From Bdellovibrionales bacterium Ga0074139 (GTDB taxonomy: Bacteria; Bdellovibrionota; Bdellovibrionia; Bdellovibrionales; Bdellovibrionaceae): a DNA stretch of 64,000 nucleotides. Position numbers and translations under genes: made by a program. The notes beneath the pieces were generated by a model. It was given only the letters and a program-made list of their open reading frames with translations. It did no database searches and was not told the DNA's origin. The stretch is from NCBI GenBank assembly GCA_001464795.1, contig LNEB01000015.1, forward strand, positions 348,982-412,981, in the 5' to 3' direction. Below are positions 16,682-27,001 of the stretch, one piece after another (the stretch's first letter is position 1; every line of letters begins with the position of its first letter).

Positions 16682-18376
16682 CTACTCCAGGCTCCATTTT
16701 TCAACTTCGCTTGTTTCATAAACTTGATGTCCAGAAAGTCTGTAATTCTTTAAGTTTTTTGGAATCACAGCAATTTCAGTTCGGTAGTACAATGGTATAA
16801 CTGGCGCGTCTTCGGTGTAAGATTTAAGAATCTTGTGAGCAATGCCCACTCTTTTTTCAGCATCAAATTCTTTCTCTAAGCTATCAATCAGGGCATCAAC
16901 AGATTTGTTGACCCAACCTGGTTGATTTTGTCCAGACCAAGAATTTTTCTCTGTGGGAATCATTTCAGAGTGAAGCGTTGATCTTGGACTTGCTTCCGGT
17001 AAAGAAACCCATGCATACATGGCCATTCCTTCGAATTTTCTTTTCTTTGTTGTCTCAGAGAAGAAAACACGAGCAGGTTCGTTTTTAATGTTCACTTCCA
17101 CACCGACGGCACGCCATTGATTTTGTAGTACAGCTTGTACTGTTTCGCGTGTTTTGTTGCCTGCAGTGGTCATGAAATTAAATGTCAGACGCTTTCCATC
17201 TTTCGTGCGAACACCGTCAGCACCCATTTTCCAACCGGCCTCTTCAAGAAGCTTTGTCGCTGTTCTTTTTGAGTAATTGTAAACTTTGATTTTACTAGCA
17301 TCAGTCGTGAACCACGGGTCGATAGGAGAAAAATTATGAAAAGCAGGCTTTTGCTTGCCTTCAAAAAGGGCCTTTGTCAGTTCTTCACGGTTAATGGAAT
17401 AAATCAGAGCCTGTCGAACTTTTACATCTTTTAAGATAGGGTTACTGAGGTCAAAATCGATGTGTTCGTAGATTGTACCTTCTTTAAATTTCACCTGAAA
17501 AGGTAATGATTCTGATGTGGCTTTTTGATCAAACAAAAGCGCTTGATCAAAAGATAATCCCAAAGGCGAGATCATGTCGATGGTGCCAGAGCGTAAATTA
17601 GCTTCCAATGTTCCTGTATTAGGAATCAGTTTAAAAAGAATCTTTTTGATAGCCGGTTGAGTGCCGTAGAAATGAGGATTCGGTTCAAACGAAACGTGGC
17701 TACCTAATTTTAATTCCTTAAGAACATAAGGTCCATTGTACAGACCAGGATTCGTTGGGTTTTTTGTGTAGTTGGAATTTTTATCGTAGCCTTCTCTTTG
17801 TTTTCCAAACTTATCGATGACGGCTTGTTCAATATGATGGGGAACAGGTGTAGGCATGTTTCTAAAAAAGTCCCATTTCGCTACTTTGTAAGTTACGACA
17901 CACTTTTTTGGTGTGGCTTTGTCCCATTTGATGCTTTCGATATCCTGATAAGATTCACGGCTTCCAATGGAAACGTTCGGGTTAAGACCCACTTTCCAAG
18001 AAAACTCGAGGTCCGCGCAAACGACAGGTTTGCCGTCTCCCCAATTGGCTTTTTCAATGATTTCCCAAGTCGCAATCATTCCCTTTTTGCCATCAGGACG
18101 ATCCACTAATTTCGCTAGGCCATTTTTTAAAGAAGGAATCGCTGTTGCAATTTGAGGCTCCCATCTTAAATCAGGAGTTAATGTCACGAGTGATCGATTG
18201 ACCATAGCTAACATATAAGTCGTAGCCGACATGGTCGCGATCAATGGATTAAGATTTTCGAACTCCTGAGAGGAACCGATTTTCAGTTCTGCATTTGTCG
18301 GCTTTGCAAAAGCAAAGTTAGCGACCAATAAACTGGTCACCATTCCTACCAATAAATTTTTCATCTGACTTTTCAT
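16682..18376 (-). CDS. Periplasmic peptide-binding protein of an ABC transporter (SBP family 5)
   Basis: 564 residues from ATG 18376, where AAGGAG lies 6 bases upstream. The signal peptide is MKSQMKNLLVGMVTSLLVANFAFA. The protein has the DppA/OppA-family layout: SSQEFENLNPLIATMSATTY near the mature N-terminus, then GPYVLKELKLGSHVSFEPNP, VRQALIYSINREELTKALFE and the C-terminal YTEDAPVIPLYYRTEIAVIP. It would deliver oligopeptides or similar ligands to an inner-membrane permease. No permease or ATPase genes are adjacent, so it is an orphan. It is separated from pepA by 45 bases and probably shares a transcript with it, which would couple peptide uptake with peptide hydrolysis. Confidence 0.92.
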   Translation of the reverse strand: MKSQMKNLLVGMVTSLLVANFAFAKPTNAELKIGSSQEFENLNPLIATMSATTYMLAMVNRSLVTLTPDLRWEPQIATAIPSLKNGLAKLVDRPDGKKGMIATWEIIEKANWGDGKPVVCADLEFSWKVGLNPNVSIGSRESYQDIESIKWDKATPKKCVVTYKVAKWDFFRNMPTPVPHHIEQAVIDKFGKQREGYDKNSNYTKNPTNPGLYNGPYVLKELKLGSHVSFEPNPHFYGTQPAIKKILFKLIPNTGTLEANLRSGTIDMISPLGLSFDQALLFDQKATSESLPFQVKFKEGTIYEHIDFDLSNPILKDVKVRQALIYSINREELTKALFEGKQKPAFHNFSPIDPWFTTDASKIKVYNYSKRTATKLLEEAGWKMGADGVRTKDGKRLTFNFMTTAGNKTRETVQAVLQNQWRAVGVEVNIKNEPARVFFSETTKKRKFEGMAMYAWVSLPEASPRSTLHSEMIPTEKNSWSGQNQPGWVNKSVDALIDSLEKEFDAEKRVGIAHKILKSYTEDAPVIPLYYRTEIAVIPKNLKNYRLSGHQVYETSEVEKWSLE

Positions 18377-18421
18377 TAAAACTCCTTTTCGAGAGTGTGT
18401 GTTCACTAAACTGTTCAAGCT

Positions 18422-19921
18422 TTATGCTAAATTTTTTGCAAGTTCAACAAAAGTGCGGACCATAACTCCACTGGCGCCTTTTTTTGAACAATAATTAAGT
18501 CTATTTCCAACAGCCCAAGCTGTGCCTGCGATATCAAAGTGCACCCAAGGAATACCCTCTCCAACAAACTGCTCGAGGAAAGCAGCAGCTGTAGCGGAAC
18601 CTGCACCTTTTCCAGAGGAAATGTTGGATAAGTCTGCGAAAGTACCCTTCATATCTGAAACATGCTGATCAGTGAGTGGCATTCTCCAGGTGAGTTCACC
18701 TGAAGTGTCTGCCGCGTGATCGATCTTTTTAGTTAAATCAGAAGAGCGGGTGAAAAAGCCTGTGTGAATATTTCCTAAAGCCATAACCATGGCACCGGTT
18801 AAAGTCGCTGCGTCAATTATCGCTTTGGGTTTCAGCTCGGTGGCGTAACTTAAAGCATCAGCTAAAATCAAGCGACCTTCAGCATCTGTATTGTTCACTT
18901 CAAAGGTTTTGCCGTTTCTAGCTGTGTGAACGTCACCAGGTTTTGTGGCGGAACCATTGACTAGATTTTCAGTCGCAGGAACCAGTCCAATCACATTCAT
19001 TTTTAATTTTAATTTTGCTATGGCAAGAACGGATCCGATGACGTTGGCTCCGCCGCACATATCATATTTCATATCTTCCATCGATGCACTTGGCTTGATG
19101 CTGATACCACCGCAATCAAAAGTAAGTCCCTTACCAACAAAAACCAAAGGTTTTTCACTGGCTTTGCCACCTTTATATTCCATGATAATGAAGCGTGGTT
19201 CTTGGTCGGATCCGTTGGATACACCTAGCAATCCACCCATTTTTTCTTTTTTAATACGCGCTTTATCCCAAACTTGAACTTTAACTGAAGTTCCCTTGAA
19301 AGCGGCTTGGGTTTTTTCAGCCAGTATTTTGGGAGTCATTAAATTTCCAGGCATGTCGCCTAAATTCCTAGAAAAATTCACGCACTGAGAAAGAACAGTG
19401 GCTTCATGGAAAGCCTCTTTGACTTTTTTATCAGCTGCATGCTGTGAACTGATGTGAATAGTTAACTTGGGGGTTTCTGACTTTTTACTTTTCAATTCTT
19501 CAAAATTATAGGAAGCCAGTTGTAAGCCTTCGACTACAGCTTTCATGTACTGGGCCGACTGAGAGGCAGAACCTGTGATACCATCAAAATGCAAAACGAC
19601 TTCTTTTTCTTTGATTGCTTTCAAGGCGTCGTAAGCAGCGGCAGCCGCTTGTCGTGCCTTTTCATGAGTGAGCTCATTGGAAGCCCCCAAACCCACAACA
19701 ACTACGTTTTTGTAGTGTGAATAGTTCGAGTGACGAAACAAAATCACTTCATTGGCTTTGCCAGTGATGGATTTATCTTCGATCGCAGCGGAATAATGTT
19801 TTGCTAAATCTTTAAGCGTAATTTCGGCGGACTTCTCTTTTTGAGATGATGCTTTTGAGAAAACAACTAAAGTGGGACAATTTAAATCATGAACAGTTTT
19901 TGATATTAAATTAATTATCAT
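18422..19921 (-). CDS. pepA: Leucyl aminopeptidase (M17)
   Basis: 499 residues with the M17 layout: a variable N-terminal domain and a catalytic C-terminal domain. The signature NTDAEGRLILADAL is present, as are metal-binding elements VGKGLTFDCGGISIKPSASM and MKYDMCGGANV (canonical Asp and Lys positions kept). It removes N-terminal residues from peptides in the cytoplasm, as a hexamer with two divalent metals. The ATG at 19921 is preceded by GAGGAA. It lies upstream of the peptide-binding protein gene on the same strand and is divergent from clpP. Confidence 0.95.
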   Translation of the reverse strand: MIINLISKTVHDLNCPTLVVFSKASSQKEKSAEITLKDLAKHYSAAIEDKSITGKANEVILFRHSNYSHYKNVVVVGLGASNELTHEKARQAAAAAYDALKAIKEKEVVLHFDGITGSASQSAQYMKAVVEGLQLASYNFEELKSKKSETPKLTIHISSQHAADKKVKEAFHEATVLSQCVNFSRNLGDMPGNLMTPKILAEKTQAAFKGTSVKVQVWDKARIKKEKMGGLLGVSNGSDQEPRFIIMEYKGGKASEKPLVFVGKGLTFDCGGISIKPSASMEDMKYDMCGGANVIGSVLAIAKLKLKMNVIGLVPATENLVNGSATKPGDVHTARNGKTFEVNNTDAEGRLILADALSYATELKPKAIIDAATLTGAMVMALGNIHTGFFTRSSDLTKKIDHAADTSGELTWRMPLTDQHVSDMKGTFADLSNISSGKGAGSATAAAFLEQFVGEGIPWVHFDIAGTAWAVGNRLNYCSKKGASGVMVRTFVELAKNLA

Positions 19922-19982
19922 AAATTCCTCTTTTATAAAATTAGCTAAGTTATTAATATAACGTGGGATTTACAACTAACAC

Positions 19983-20012
19983 AGATCTTGGTCCAGGCAA
20001 GGTCTTTTTTTA
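19983..20012 (+). terminator. Terminator-like hairpin in the clpP leader
   Basis: AGATCTTG and CAAGGTCT pair over 8 bp in RNA (one U-G pair) around a 7-base loop, followed directly by seven T. It points toward clpP and lies 56 bases before the clpP GTG. There is no plus-strand gene upstream to terminate, since pepA runs the other way. It could be an attenuator in the clpP leader or the end of a very short leader RNA. Confidence 0.5.
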
Positions 20013-20067
20013 AAGAATGAATGATTGAGGACCGATAAAACAATTACTTAAACACCAGGAGTCATCA

Positions 20068-20673
20068 GTGTCATCTCTAATTCCATACGTAATTGAACAG
20101 ACATCCAGAGGAGAGAGATCTTACGATATCTATTCTCGTTTATTGAAAGATCGCATCATCATTCTCGGTACGCCGGTAACAGATGATGTGGCCAATAACA
20201 TTATCGCTCAAATTTTGTTTCTTGAGAGCGACAATCCAGAAAAAGACATTCATTTCTACATTAACTCTCCGGGCGGTAGCGTTTCCGCTGGGCTTGCCAT
20301 TTACGATATGATGCAGTTTGTGAAATGTGATGTGGCGACTTTTTGTATGGGGACAGCTGCCAGCATGGGTTCTTTACTTCTTCAGGCGGGAACAAAAGGC
20401 AAACGATACAGTATGCCAAACACACGCATTATGATTCATCAGCCACATCTCTCTGGAGGTGGTATTGGTGGACAAGTGACAGATATTCAAATTCAAGCCA
20501 AAGAGCTTGTTAAAACAAAAGAAAAACTAACGAAAATTTACGAAAGGCATGCAGGCTTGCATTACGATAAGCTCTACTCGATGATGGAGAGAGATTATTT
20601 TATGGATCCTGAAGAGGCAAAAACTTTGGGTTTAATTGATCATGTGGTGGAATCTCGAAAGCTGACTAAATAA
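20068..20673 (+). CDS. clpP: ClpP protease subunit
   Basis: 201 residues from a GTG start with AGGAG 6 bases upstream. The catalytic Ser is S99 in [11 protein letters not shown] and the catalytic His is H124 in RIMIHQPH; the third residue, Asp, falls in [11 protein letters not shown]. It is a cytoplasmic tetradecameric serine protease fed by ClpX, encoded 16 bases downstream. Length and motifs are standard. Confidence 0.98.
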   Translation: MSSLIPYVIEQTSRGERSYDIYSRLLKDRIIILGTPVTDDVANNIIAQILFLESDNPEKDIHFYINSPGGSVSAGLAIYDMMQFVKCDVATFCMGTAASMGSLLLQAGTKGKRYSMPNTRIMIHQPHLSGGGIGGQVTDIQIQAKELVKTKEKLTKIYERHAGLHYDKLYSMMERDYFMDPEEAKTLGLIDHVVESRKLTK

Positions 20674-20689
20674 TAAAGGATCAAAGTAG

Positions 20690-21994
20690 ATGAGCACAGC
20701 AAACAGCAACTTGCGATGTAGTTTTTGTGGAAAAAGTCAAAAAGAAGTCAAAAAATTAATAGCCGGACCAGGGGTTTACATTTGTGATGAATGTATCGAT
20801 TTGTGTACGGATATTATTGTTGAAGAAAAAGATAAAGAGACCTCAACGAAAGGCTCTTTAAAAGTTCCTCGTCCTGCGGAAATTAAAGCCCATCTTGACG
20901 AGTACGTGATTGGCCAAACAGATGCTAAAAAAGCTTTAGCTGTTGCTGTTCACAATCATTATAAAAGAATCAATGCAGCTGCTGCCAATAAAAAAGGTCA
21001 AGATATTGAATTGCAAAAATCCAATATTTTACTGATTGGCCCAACAGGTTCAGGCAAAACATTATTGGCTCAAACCATTGCAAAAATTTTAAATGTTCCG
21101 TTTGCCATGTGTGATGCCACGACATTAACAGAAGCCGGTTACGTGGGTGAAGACGTTGAAAATGTCGTTCTCAACTTACTTCAAGCCGCCGATTGGGACA
21201 TTGAAAAATGTCAACGTGGTGTGATCTACATCGATGAGATCGATAAAATATCTCGTAAGTCAGAAAATCCTTCCATCACTCGAGATGTCAGTGGTGAGGG
21301 TGTGCAGCAAGCTCTTCTTAAAATCCTAGAGGGAACTGTGGCTAATCTTCCCCCAAAAGGTGGCAGAAAGCATCCTCAACAAGAATTTATTCAGGTTGAT
21401 ACAACAAATATTTTATTCATCGTGGGTGGAGCCTTCGTGGGTCTTGATAAAGTTATCGAGAACCGAACTAGCCAAAAATCTTTAGGTATTGGAGCGACGA
21501 TCCAAACCACTAAAGAAAAAACGGAAACAATGAATCCTTATATGAATGTTGAGCCAGATGACCTTGTGCGCTTTGGATTAATCCCAGAGTTCATCGGTCG
21601 TCTTCCAACACTAGCTGTATTGAATCAGCTTGATGAAGCCGCTTTGATTGATATCTTGGTGCGCCCTAAAAATGCGATTACTAAACAGTATCAAAAATTA
21701 TTCAGCTATGAAGGTGTGGACCTTAAGTTCACGGATAAAGCTCTTAAAGCGATCGCTGAAACTGCTATTCGTCGAAAAACAGGAGCTCGTGGTCTACGTG
21801 GTGTGATCGAAACTTCCATGCTTGATATTATGTTTGATATTCCTTCTCGACAAAACGTAAAAGAAGTTGTGATTGATGAGAATGTAATATTAACGAAAGC
21901 TCAGCCTGTGGTCGTTTTAAAAGCTGAAGGTGATGTGGCTGAAACAAAAAGTAAAACAGGTCGACCGCCGGGTGATCCTGCAGAAAGTGCATAA
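20690..21994 (+). CDS. clpX: ClpX unfoldase
   Basis: 434 residues. The N-terminal C4 zinc domain has [11 protein letters not shown] and ICDECIDLC; the AAA+ module has Walker [10 protein letters not shown] and Walker [11 protein letters not shown], plus the pore motif GYVGEDVE. It recognises tagged or damaged substrates, unfolds them and feeds ClpP. The C-terminal tail after residue 415 is a short acidic and Pro-rich extension. A receiver-domain gene starts 5 bases after its stop. Confidence 0.98.
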   Translation: MSTANSNLRCSFCGKSQKEVKKLIAGPGVYICDECIDLCTDIIVEEKDKETSTKGSLKVPRPAEIKAHLDEYVIGQTDAKKALAVAVHNHYKRINAAAANKKGQDIELQKSNILLIGPTGSGKTLLAQTIAKILNVPFAMCDATTLTEAGYVGEDVENVVLNLLQAADWDIEKCQRGVIYIDEIDKISRKSENPSITRDVSGEGVQQALLKILEGTVANLPPKGGRKHPQQEFIQVDTTNILFIVGGAFVGLDKVIENRTSQKSLGIGATIQTTKEKTETMNPYMNVEPDDLVRFGLIPEFIGRLPTLAVLNQLDEAALIDILVRPKNAITKQYQKLFSYEGVDLKFTDKALKAIAETAIRRKTGARGLRGVIETSMLDIMFDIPSRQNVKEVVIDENVILTKAQPVVVLKAEGDVAETKSKTGRPPGDPAESA

Positions 21995-21999
21995 TATTA

Positions 22000-22401
22000 A
22001 TGGCGACATCCGACACTGAGTTTAAAGATCGTGTTTATAATATTTTGCTTGTCGATGATGATGCAAGTGTTCGCGAAATAATTGAAATGCGACTGACCTC
22101 AATGGGATTTAATGTCCTAACTGCAGTTAACGGTATGCATGCCATGCAACGATTAAAAGGATCTACTGAAGCCCCCATTGATTTAGTGATTACAGATTTA
22201 TCAATGCCAGGTCAGGGCGGGCTTGATTTGATAACAAACATACGATCCACCCCAGAGTTTAAGCACCTACCGGTTATAACGCTGACGGGTAACATAGATG
22301 TTGAGTTATTAAAATCGGCTAAGCTTAAGGGTGCCACAGATGTTCTTCTAAAGCCTGTGTCGTTTCAGGCTCTTCTCGATCGTATTCAAGCCCACATTTA
22401 G
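22000..22401 (+). CDS. Single-domain response regulator (CheY-like receiver)
   Basis: 133 residues forming one receiver domain with no output domain: acidic pocket in LLVDDDASVREI, phosphoacceptor Asp in LVITDLSMPGQGG, conserved Thr/Ser region in VITLTGNID and Lys in DVLLKPVSF. It lies 5 bases after clpX, so it is almost certainly co-transcribed with clpP-clpX, and lon follows. No kinase is nearby. It could work in phosphorelay or by protein-protein contact. A direct link to the ClpXP or Lon machinery is only inferred from its position. Confidence 0.9.
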   Translation: MATSDTEFKDRVYNILLVDDDASVREIIEMRLTSMGFNVLTAVNGMHAMQRLKGSTEAPIDLVITDLSMPGQGGLDLITNIRSTPEFKHLPVITLTGNIDVELLKSAKLKGATDVLLKPVSFQALLDRIQAHI

Positions 22402-22551
22402 GTTCATAAATAATTCTTATGTATGTCTCCCAATGTCTTTTTGGGGTCCAGTTTCAAAATGGTACTTTTTCCTTCCCGCTTTCGAGTTTTCATCCCTATA
22501 ATGATTGAACAGGTCAAGATGATCTGCCTCAACACTGAGAGGGAGGGCTTT

Positions 22552-25014
22552 ATGAACGACACAAAAAATCAAACACTACCCCTATTACCATTAAGAGATC
22601 TCATTATCTTTCCACATATGATGATGCCTCTTTTTGTAGGGCGTGAAAAATCGATCAATGCCCTAGAAGAAGCGATGAGCAAGCAAATTGACATCGTTTT
22701 GGCTGCACAAAAGGATGCAAAGACGAACAACCCAGAGCCCAAAGACATTTATGTAGTTGGAACTGTGGGGACGATCATTCAACTACTAAGGCTTCCTGAT
22801 GGAACAGTAAAAGTTCTTGTTGAAGGTAAGCGCCGAGTTCGCATTAAAAACTTTATTAACAATGAATCATTTTTCTCGGTTCAAATTGATGAGATCGAAG
22901 AAGATGTGGATAATATTGTTGAATCCCAAGCACTCATTAGATCTGTTAAAAATACATTTGAAACCTATGTAAAATTAAACAAAAGAATTCCCCCTGAAAT
23001 TCTTATGCGAGTTTCTTCCATCGATAATCCAGGCGAGTTAGCAGACATTATCGTGGCTCAGCTGAACTTGAAGTTGGAAGAGAAGCAAAAAGTTTTAGAA
23101 ATTCTTGATCCTGCAAAACGCTTGGAACATTTGCTTAATACAATGACGGGTGAAATAGAAATTCTTGAAGTTGAGAAAAAAATTCGCACTCGCGTGAAAA
23201 AGCAAATGGAGCGCTCTCAAAAAGAGTACTACCTCAATGAACAAATGCAGGCCATTCAAAAAGAATTAGGCGAAAAAGATGATTATCAAGCTGAGCTTCA
23301 AGATTTAGAGGCGAAAGCGAAAGCTAAGAAGCTGACGAAAGAAGGCTTTGAGAAAATCATGAAGGAAATTAAAAAGCTCAAGATGATGTCACCAATGTCG
23401 GCTGAAGCGACAGTGGTCAGAAACTACATCGACTGGGTTTTATCACTCCCGTGGGCTGATTACTCAGAAGAAAGCCATGACATCAAGCGAGCTCAGAAAG
23501 TTCTTGATGACGATCACTGGGGCTTAGAAAAGGTAAAAGACCGAATCTTAGAGTACTTGGCAGTTCTTAAAATATCGAAATCCATGAAGGGACCCATTCT
23601 TTGTTTAGTTGGCCCTCCTGGAGTTGGTAAAACTTCACTTGCAAGATCCATTGCTACTTCTTTGAATCGTCAATTTGCCAGAATTTCCTTGGGCGGAGTT
23701 CGAGACGAAGCAGAAATTCGCGGACACAGAAAAACTTACGTAGGTGCAATGCCAGGCAAAATTTTACAAGCTCTTAGAAAAGTCGATAAGGGAAATCCTG
23801 TGGTTTTGCTTGATGAGATTGATAAGATGGCCAATGACTTCCGTGGTGACCCTTCAGCTGCCATGCTTGAGGTTTTAGATCCCGAACAGAATCACAACTT
23901 TCAAGATCACTACTTGGAACTTGATTACGACCTTTCAAAGGTGATGTTCATTGCGACGGCCAACTCGCTTCATACAGTTCCTCGTCCTTTGTTGGACCGT
24001 ATGGAAATCATTTCTTTGGAAGGCTACATCGAGCAGGAAAAATTTCACATCGCAAAAAATTATTTAGTGCCTAAGCAAATTGAAGCTCACGGACTTAATG
24101 ATTATAAAGTAACGATGCCTGAAGCCACAGTTCGTAATATCATTCGTTATTACACGAAAGAAGCGGGCGTTAGAAATCTGGAAAGACAAGTGGCTAACGT
24201 TTGTAGAAAAATGGCCAAAGAAATCGTTATGGCAGAAGCCATGGCGGACATGAAGGGCAAAAAAGGCAAAAAAGCAAAAGACACGAAAGAAGCCAGTAAT
24301 CATACGATCACTCCTAAAAAGTTAGTCGAACTTCTTGGGCCAGAAAAATACAAATACGGCAAGATCGAAGAGAAAAATGAAATCGGTCTAACGAACGGTA
24401 TGGCTTGGACTGAAGTGGGCGGTGATCTTTTAGCTGTTGAAGTAACTGTTGTTCCTGGAAAAGGGAAATTTACAGTGACGGGTCAGTTAGGTGATGTCAT
24501 GAAGGAATCCTGCACAGCTGCTTTAAGTTATGTGCGCTCTCGTGGTCCACTTTTCGGTCTTGATAAAGAATACTTTGCTGAAACAGATGTTCACATTCAT
24601 TTACCTGAAGGGGCTGTTCCTAAAGACGGACCCTCTGCAGGCATTGCACTGACAACTTCAATTGTGTCTTCTATTTTAAGAATTCCAGTGAAGCGAACAG
24701 TCGCTATGACGGGTGAAATTTCACTACGTGGTAAAGTGATGGCCATCGGTGGACTCAAAGAAAAGATTTTAGCTGCCCACCGTGGTGGCATTAAGATGAT
24801 CATTTGTCCGAAAGAAAATGAAAAAGATCTGAAAGATATTCCAAAAGAAGTCATGAAGGATCTTAAAATCATCTTGGTGGATCATGTGGATCAAGTTCTT
24901 ATTAATGCTTTGGATATTAAGTCCCCTAAGGATTTATTCAAAAACGACAAAGCTCGAGACGCTGGCATCAAGGCTCAGTACACGGGCCAAGCCAATCATA
25001 CAGCCACTCACTAA
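22552..25014 (+). CDS. lon: ATP-dependent protease Lon
   Basis: 820 residues from ATG 22552, chosen because GGAGGG lies 4 bases upstream and the product then begins just before the canonical [20 protein letters not shown]. Open frame extends 43 codons further 5' without a ribosome site. LAN domain (residues 1-200), coiled coil with [17 protein letters not shown], Walker [12 protein letters not shown], Walker [11 protein letters not shown] and the catalytic dyad Ser ([14 protein letters not shown]) and Lys ([14 protein letters not shown]). A Lys-rich insertion ([12 protein letters not shown]) lies before the protease domain, in the usual place. It is followed by a clear terminator. Confidence 0.97.
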   Translation: MNDTKNQTLPLLPLRDLIIFPHMMMPLFVGREKSINALEEAMSKQIDIVLAAQKDAKTNNPEPKDIYVVGTVGTIIQLLRLPDGTVKVLVEGKRRVRIKNFINNESFFSVQIDEIEEDVDNIVESQALIRSVKNTFETYVKLNKRIPPEILMRVSSIDNPGELADIIVAQLNLKLEEKQKVLEILDPAKRLEHLLNTMTGEIEILEVEKKIRTRVKKQMERSQKEYYLNEQMQAIQKELGEKDDYQAELQDLEAKAKAKKLTKEGFEKIMKEIKKLKMMSPMSAEATVVRNYIDWVLSLPWADYSEESHDIKRAQKVLDDDHWGLEKVKDRILEYLAVLKISKSMKGPILCLVGPPGVGKTSLARSIATSLNRQFARISLGGVRDEAEIRGHRKTYVGAMPGKILQALRKVDKGNPVVLLDEIDKMANDFRGDPSAAMLEVLDPEQNHNFQDHYLELDYDLSKVMFIATANSLHTVPRPLLDRMEIISLEGYIEQEKFHIAKNYLVPKQIEAHGLNDYKVTMPEATVRNIIRYYTKEAGVRNLERQVANVCRKMAKEIVMAEAMADMKGKKGKKAKDTKEASNHTITPKKLVELLGPEKYKYGKIEEKNEIGLTNGMAWTEVGGDLLAVEVTVVPGKGKFTVTGQLGDVMKESCTAALSYVRSRGPLFGLDKEYFAETDVHIHLPEGAVPKDGPSAGIALTTSIVSSILRIPVKRTVAMTGEISLRGKVMAIGGLKEKILAAHRGGIKMIICPKENEKDLKDIPKEVMKDLKIILVDHVDQVLINALDIKSPKDLFKNDKARDAGIKAQYTGQANHTATH

Positions 25015-25022
25015 TTTTCAAC

Positions 25023-25055
25023 GAGAGACCTCGAATCGGAGGTCTCTCTGTTTTT
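25023..25055 (+). terminator. Rho-independent terminator after lon
   Basis: GAGAGACCTC and GAGGTCTCTC are perfect 10-bp arms with a 6-base loop, followed by TGTTTTT. It lies 8 bases after the lon stop and ends the clpP-clpX-receiver-lon transcript. Confidence 0.92.
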
Positions 25056-25130
25056 ATGCTTACAAAGTAAGCAAATCGGCCTTCTGCAATGTTTAATTTT
25101 AAAGCATATCATTACATTTTTTGAATGGGG

Positions 25131-25176
25131 TTGACCTCCAGGACAGATTCTGTCATTTTCGTGACCTCCTTGACAG
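25131..25176 (+). promoter_or_regulatory. Direct repeats with an internal dyad upstream of the TPR/winged-helix regulator
   Basis: Two 16-base near copies (TTGACCTCCAGGACAG at 25131 and GTGACCTCCTTGACAG at 25161; 13 of 16 identical) are spaced exactly 30 bases, about three helical turns. A palindrome GACAGATTCTGTC (25142-25154) overlaps the first copy. OmpR/PhoB-type winged helices usually bind such tandem repeats, and the next gene, 24 bases downstream, encodes one. Autoregulation is therefore likely. Confidence 0.55.
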
Positions 25177-25199
25177 TTTTGAACAGAGGTTCTCTTTAA

Positions 25200-26303
25200 A
25201 TGACTCCAAATATTCTTCTGGAATTAGGGAAATTGCAGTGTGACAGAGGTGATTTTCATCAAGCTGAGCCTAAGCTTAATGAAGCCTCCCAGCTATTTCT
25301 TTTAGCTCGTGATTTTGATGCATTTCTAGAAGCTCAAAACTTACTTTTACGAATCTATGCCGAGCGTGAACAATACGAACAAATTCAAGCCCTTAAAGAA
25401 AAGCTACAGGATTTAGTTCTTAAAGAAGGTTTTCAGCTTAATTCAAGAACTTATTATACTTTGGGATTAGCAGCTCTTTTTAGAAATCAATCAGATCTTG
25501 CACTGGACTACGGTCAAAAAGCCCTCGCACTCGCTCTTCAAGCCGATAATAAAAAAGACATTTGTTACGCGATTTTTCATATCGCAAACACTTACAGCAT
25601 GGACCCCTACAATCGTTATCAAGATGCATTGAAGGAAATTTACAATTTGCAGGTTTTCTTTCAAGTTCTTGATTTGCCAGACTTAAAAGCCAGCACATTG
25701 ATGCTGAATGCTCGCATTCTTTGTTTACTTAAAAAGTATGACGAAGCTTTAGAAGTGGCTTGGCGTGCTTATGATTTATTAAAAGTGACTAAAAGTGCAA
25801 CCACAGGCCACGGTCTTATGGGACTCATTGGTTGGATCTACTCAGAATCTGGCGATAAAGAAATGGCCCGCTTTTATATTTCTTTATTAAATAGAACTCT
25901 AGATACGCAAATTTTTGTTCGCACGGGCAAAATGACCCAATTTTTATCTGAAAAATTAGGTGCTGACGGACAAAATCAATTTGATCTTATTTTTGATGAA
26001 GAAAAAAATGCAGTTTTAGAAAAGAAGCTTGGAAAAATTGACTTTAAAAATCAGTTCATCCTTCTCGATTTACTCAAATTATTTGTGCAAAATCCTGGAA
26101 CCGTTTTTTCTAAAGAACACCTTGTTGAAAACGTTTGGCGCCAGCCCTACGATCCAAGTGTTCATGACAACAAGATTTATGTGACTATTAAGCGACTAAG
26201 AAAAATGATTGAACCGGACTTTGAAAAACCGAAATATATTTTCAGAGCCAAAAATGGGTATTTCATGAATAAATCCGCAAGGGTTCTCATGGAACAGCAC
26301 TAG
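25200..26303 (+). CDS. TPR regulator with a C-terminal OmpR/PhoB-type winged helix
   Basis: 367 residues. The first 250 are helical tetratricopeptide-like repeats (for example LDYGQKALALALQADNKKDI and YDEALEVAWRAYDLLK). The last 90 form a Trans_reg_C winged helix: LFVQNPGTVFSKEHLVENVW, then SVHDNKIYVTIKRLRKMIEP and the terminal hairpin IFRAKNGYFM. There is no receiver domain, so the TPR part probably senses a protein or peptide. This order (sensor first, DNA-binding domain last) is the reverse of SARP-type regulators. It is 18 bases upstream of an exported protein gene that it may control. Confidence 0.85.
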   Translation: MTPNILLELGKLQCDRGDFHQAEPKLNEASQLFLLARDFDAFLEAQNLLLRIYAEREQYEQIQALKEKLQDLVLKEGFQLNSRTYYTLGLAALFRNQSDLALDYGQKALALALQADNKKDICYAIFHIANTYSMDPYNRYQDALKEIYNLQVFFQVLDLPDLKASTLMLNARILCLLKKYDEALEVAWRAYDLLKVTKSATTGHGLMGLIGWIYSESGDKEMARFYISLLNRTLDTQIFVRTGKMTQFLSEKLGADGQNQFDLIFDEEKNAVLEKKLGKIDFKNQFILLDLLKLFVQNPGTVFSKEHLVENVWRQPYDPSVHDNKIYVTIKRLRKMIEPDFEKPKYIFRAKNGYFMNKSARVLMEQH

Positions 26304-26320
26304 GAATTATGGGGGGGGCT

Positions 26321-26863
26321 ATGTTCCAAAAAGTTGTTATGTCCTTACTTGTGGGGATGTTTTCTATATCTGCTTACGCAGCGAACAGGCAGGGTGGGGC
26401 TTATGCTCAACCTTCCAATTGGGTTCCTTACCCATGGGCCACCGAACTTCGCTTTAACATGAACAGCATGCAGGGAGTTTGGAAAGTTGGAAACGACACC
26501 AATGCCAGCCTCTTTTATGTAAGAACTAGTAAAGATCCAGGTTCTCAATCTAATTTCTTAACGATTGTGGAAAGAAGCAGCATCACTTGTGCGACCCTTT
26601 CGACAGGTTTCGGAAAAGAAGAAAATGGAACACGAGTAATGGCTGAAATGCGTGATTTGCGCGGTAAGCGCTACAAAATGATGCTTAGACAGTACAGCCG
26701 CTCGCAGGTGCCGACAGTAACAAGCCTATCTGCCATTCGTGGTAAGGTGACTGTGTTGACCATTATGTTTAATGGTGTGAACCGAACTTATAATTATCCA
26801 ATGAGTAAATTATCTGACCGAGTCGAATTCCCATGTTCGCCGGTAAAGATGTTCAATAACTAA
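26321..26863 (+). CDS. Exported protein of unknown function
   Basis: 180 residues from ATG 26321, which follows a run of eight G (Shine-Dalgarno) by 2 bases; the ATG 12 bases earlier overlaps that run. The signal peptide is MFQKVVMSLLVGMFSISAYAA. The mature part is beta-rich with two cysteines (ITCATL, EFPCSP) and short, as for small periplasmic or surface proteins. It is probably co-transcribed with the regulator. I recognise no family. Confidence 0.75.
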   Translation: MFQKVVMSLLVGMFSISAYAANRQGGAYAQPSNWVPYPWATELRFNMNSMQGVWKVGNDTNASLFYVRTSKDPGSQSNFLTIVERSSITCATLSTGFGKEENGTRVMAEMRDLRGKRYKMMLRQYSRSQVPTVTSLSAIRGKVTVLTIMFNGVNRTYNYPMSKLSDRVEFPCSPVKMFNN

Positions 26864-26922
26864 AAAAGTTCTTGATGTTTGATTTGCTTATCTGATAACA
26901 AAACCATCTATTCTTTTCGAAT

Positions 26923-26998
26923 AGGGAGTTAGCTCAGTTGGTAGAGCGCCACCCTTACAAGGTGGATGTCGCAGGTTCGAATCCTGTACTCCCTACCA
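26923..26998 (+). tRNA. tRNA-Val (anticodon UAC)
   Basis: A full 76-base cloverleaf with encoded CCA. The acceptor AGGGAGT pairs with ACTCCCT, the D arm is GCTC/GAGC, and the anticodon stem CCACC/GGTGG encloses loop CTTACAA with anticodon TAC, which reads valine codons. The T arm is GCAGG TTCGAAT CCTGT. A terminator follows within 4 bases. Confidence 0.97.
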
Positions 26999-27001
26999 AT
27001 T

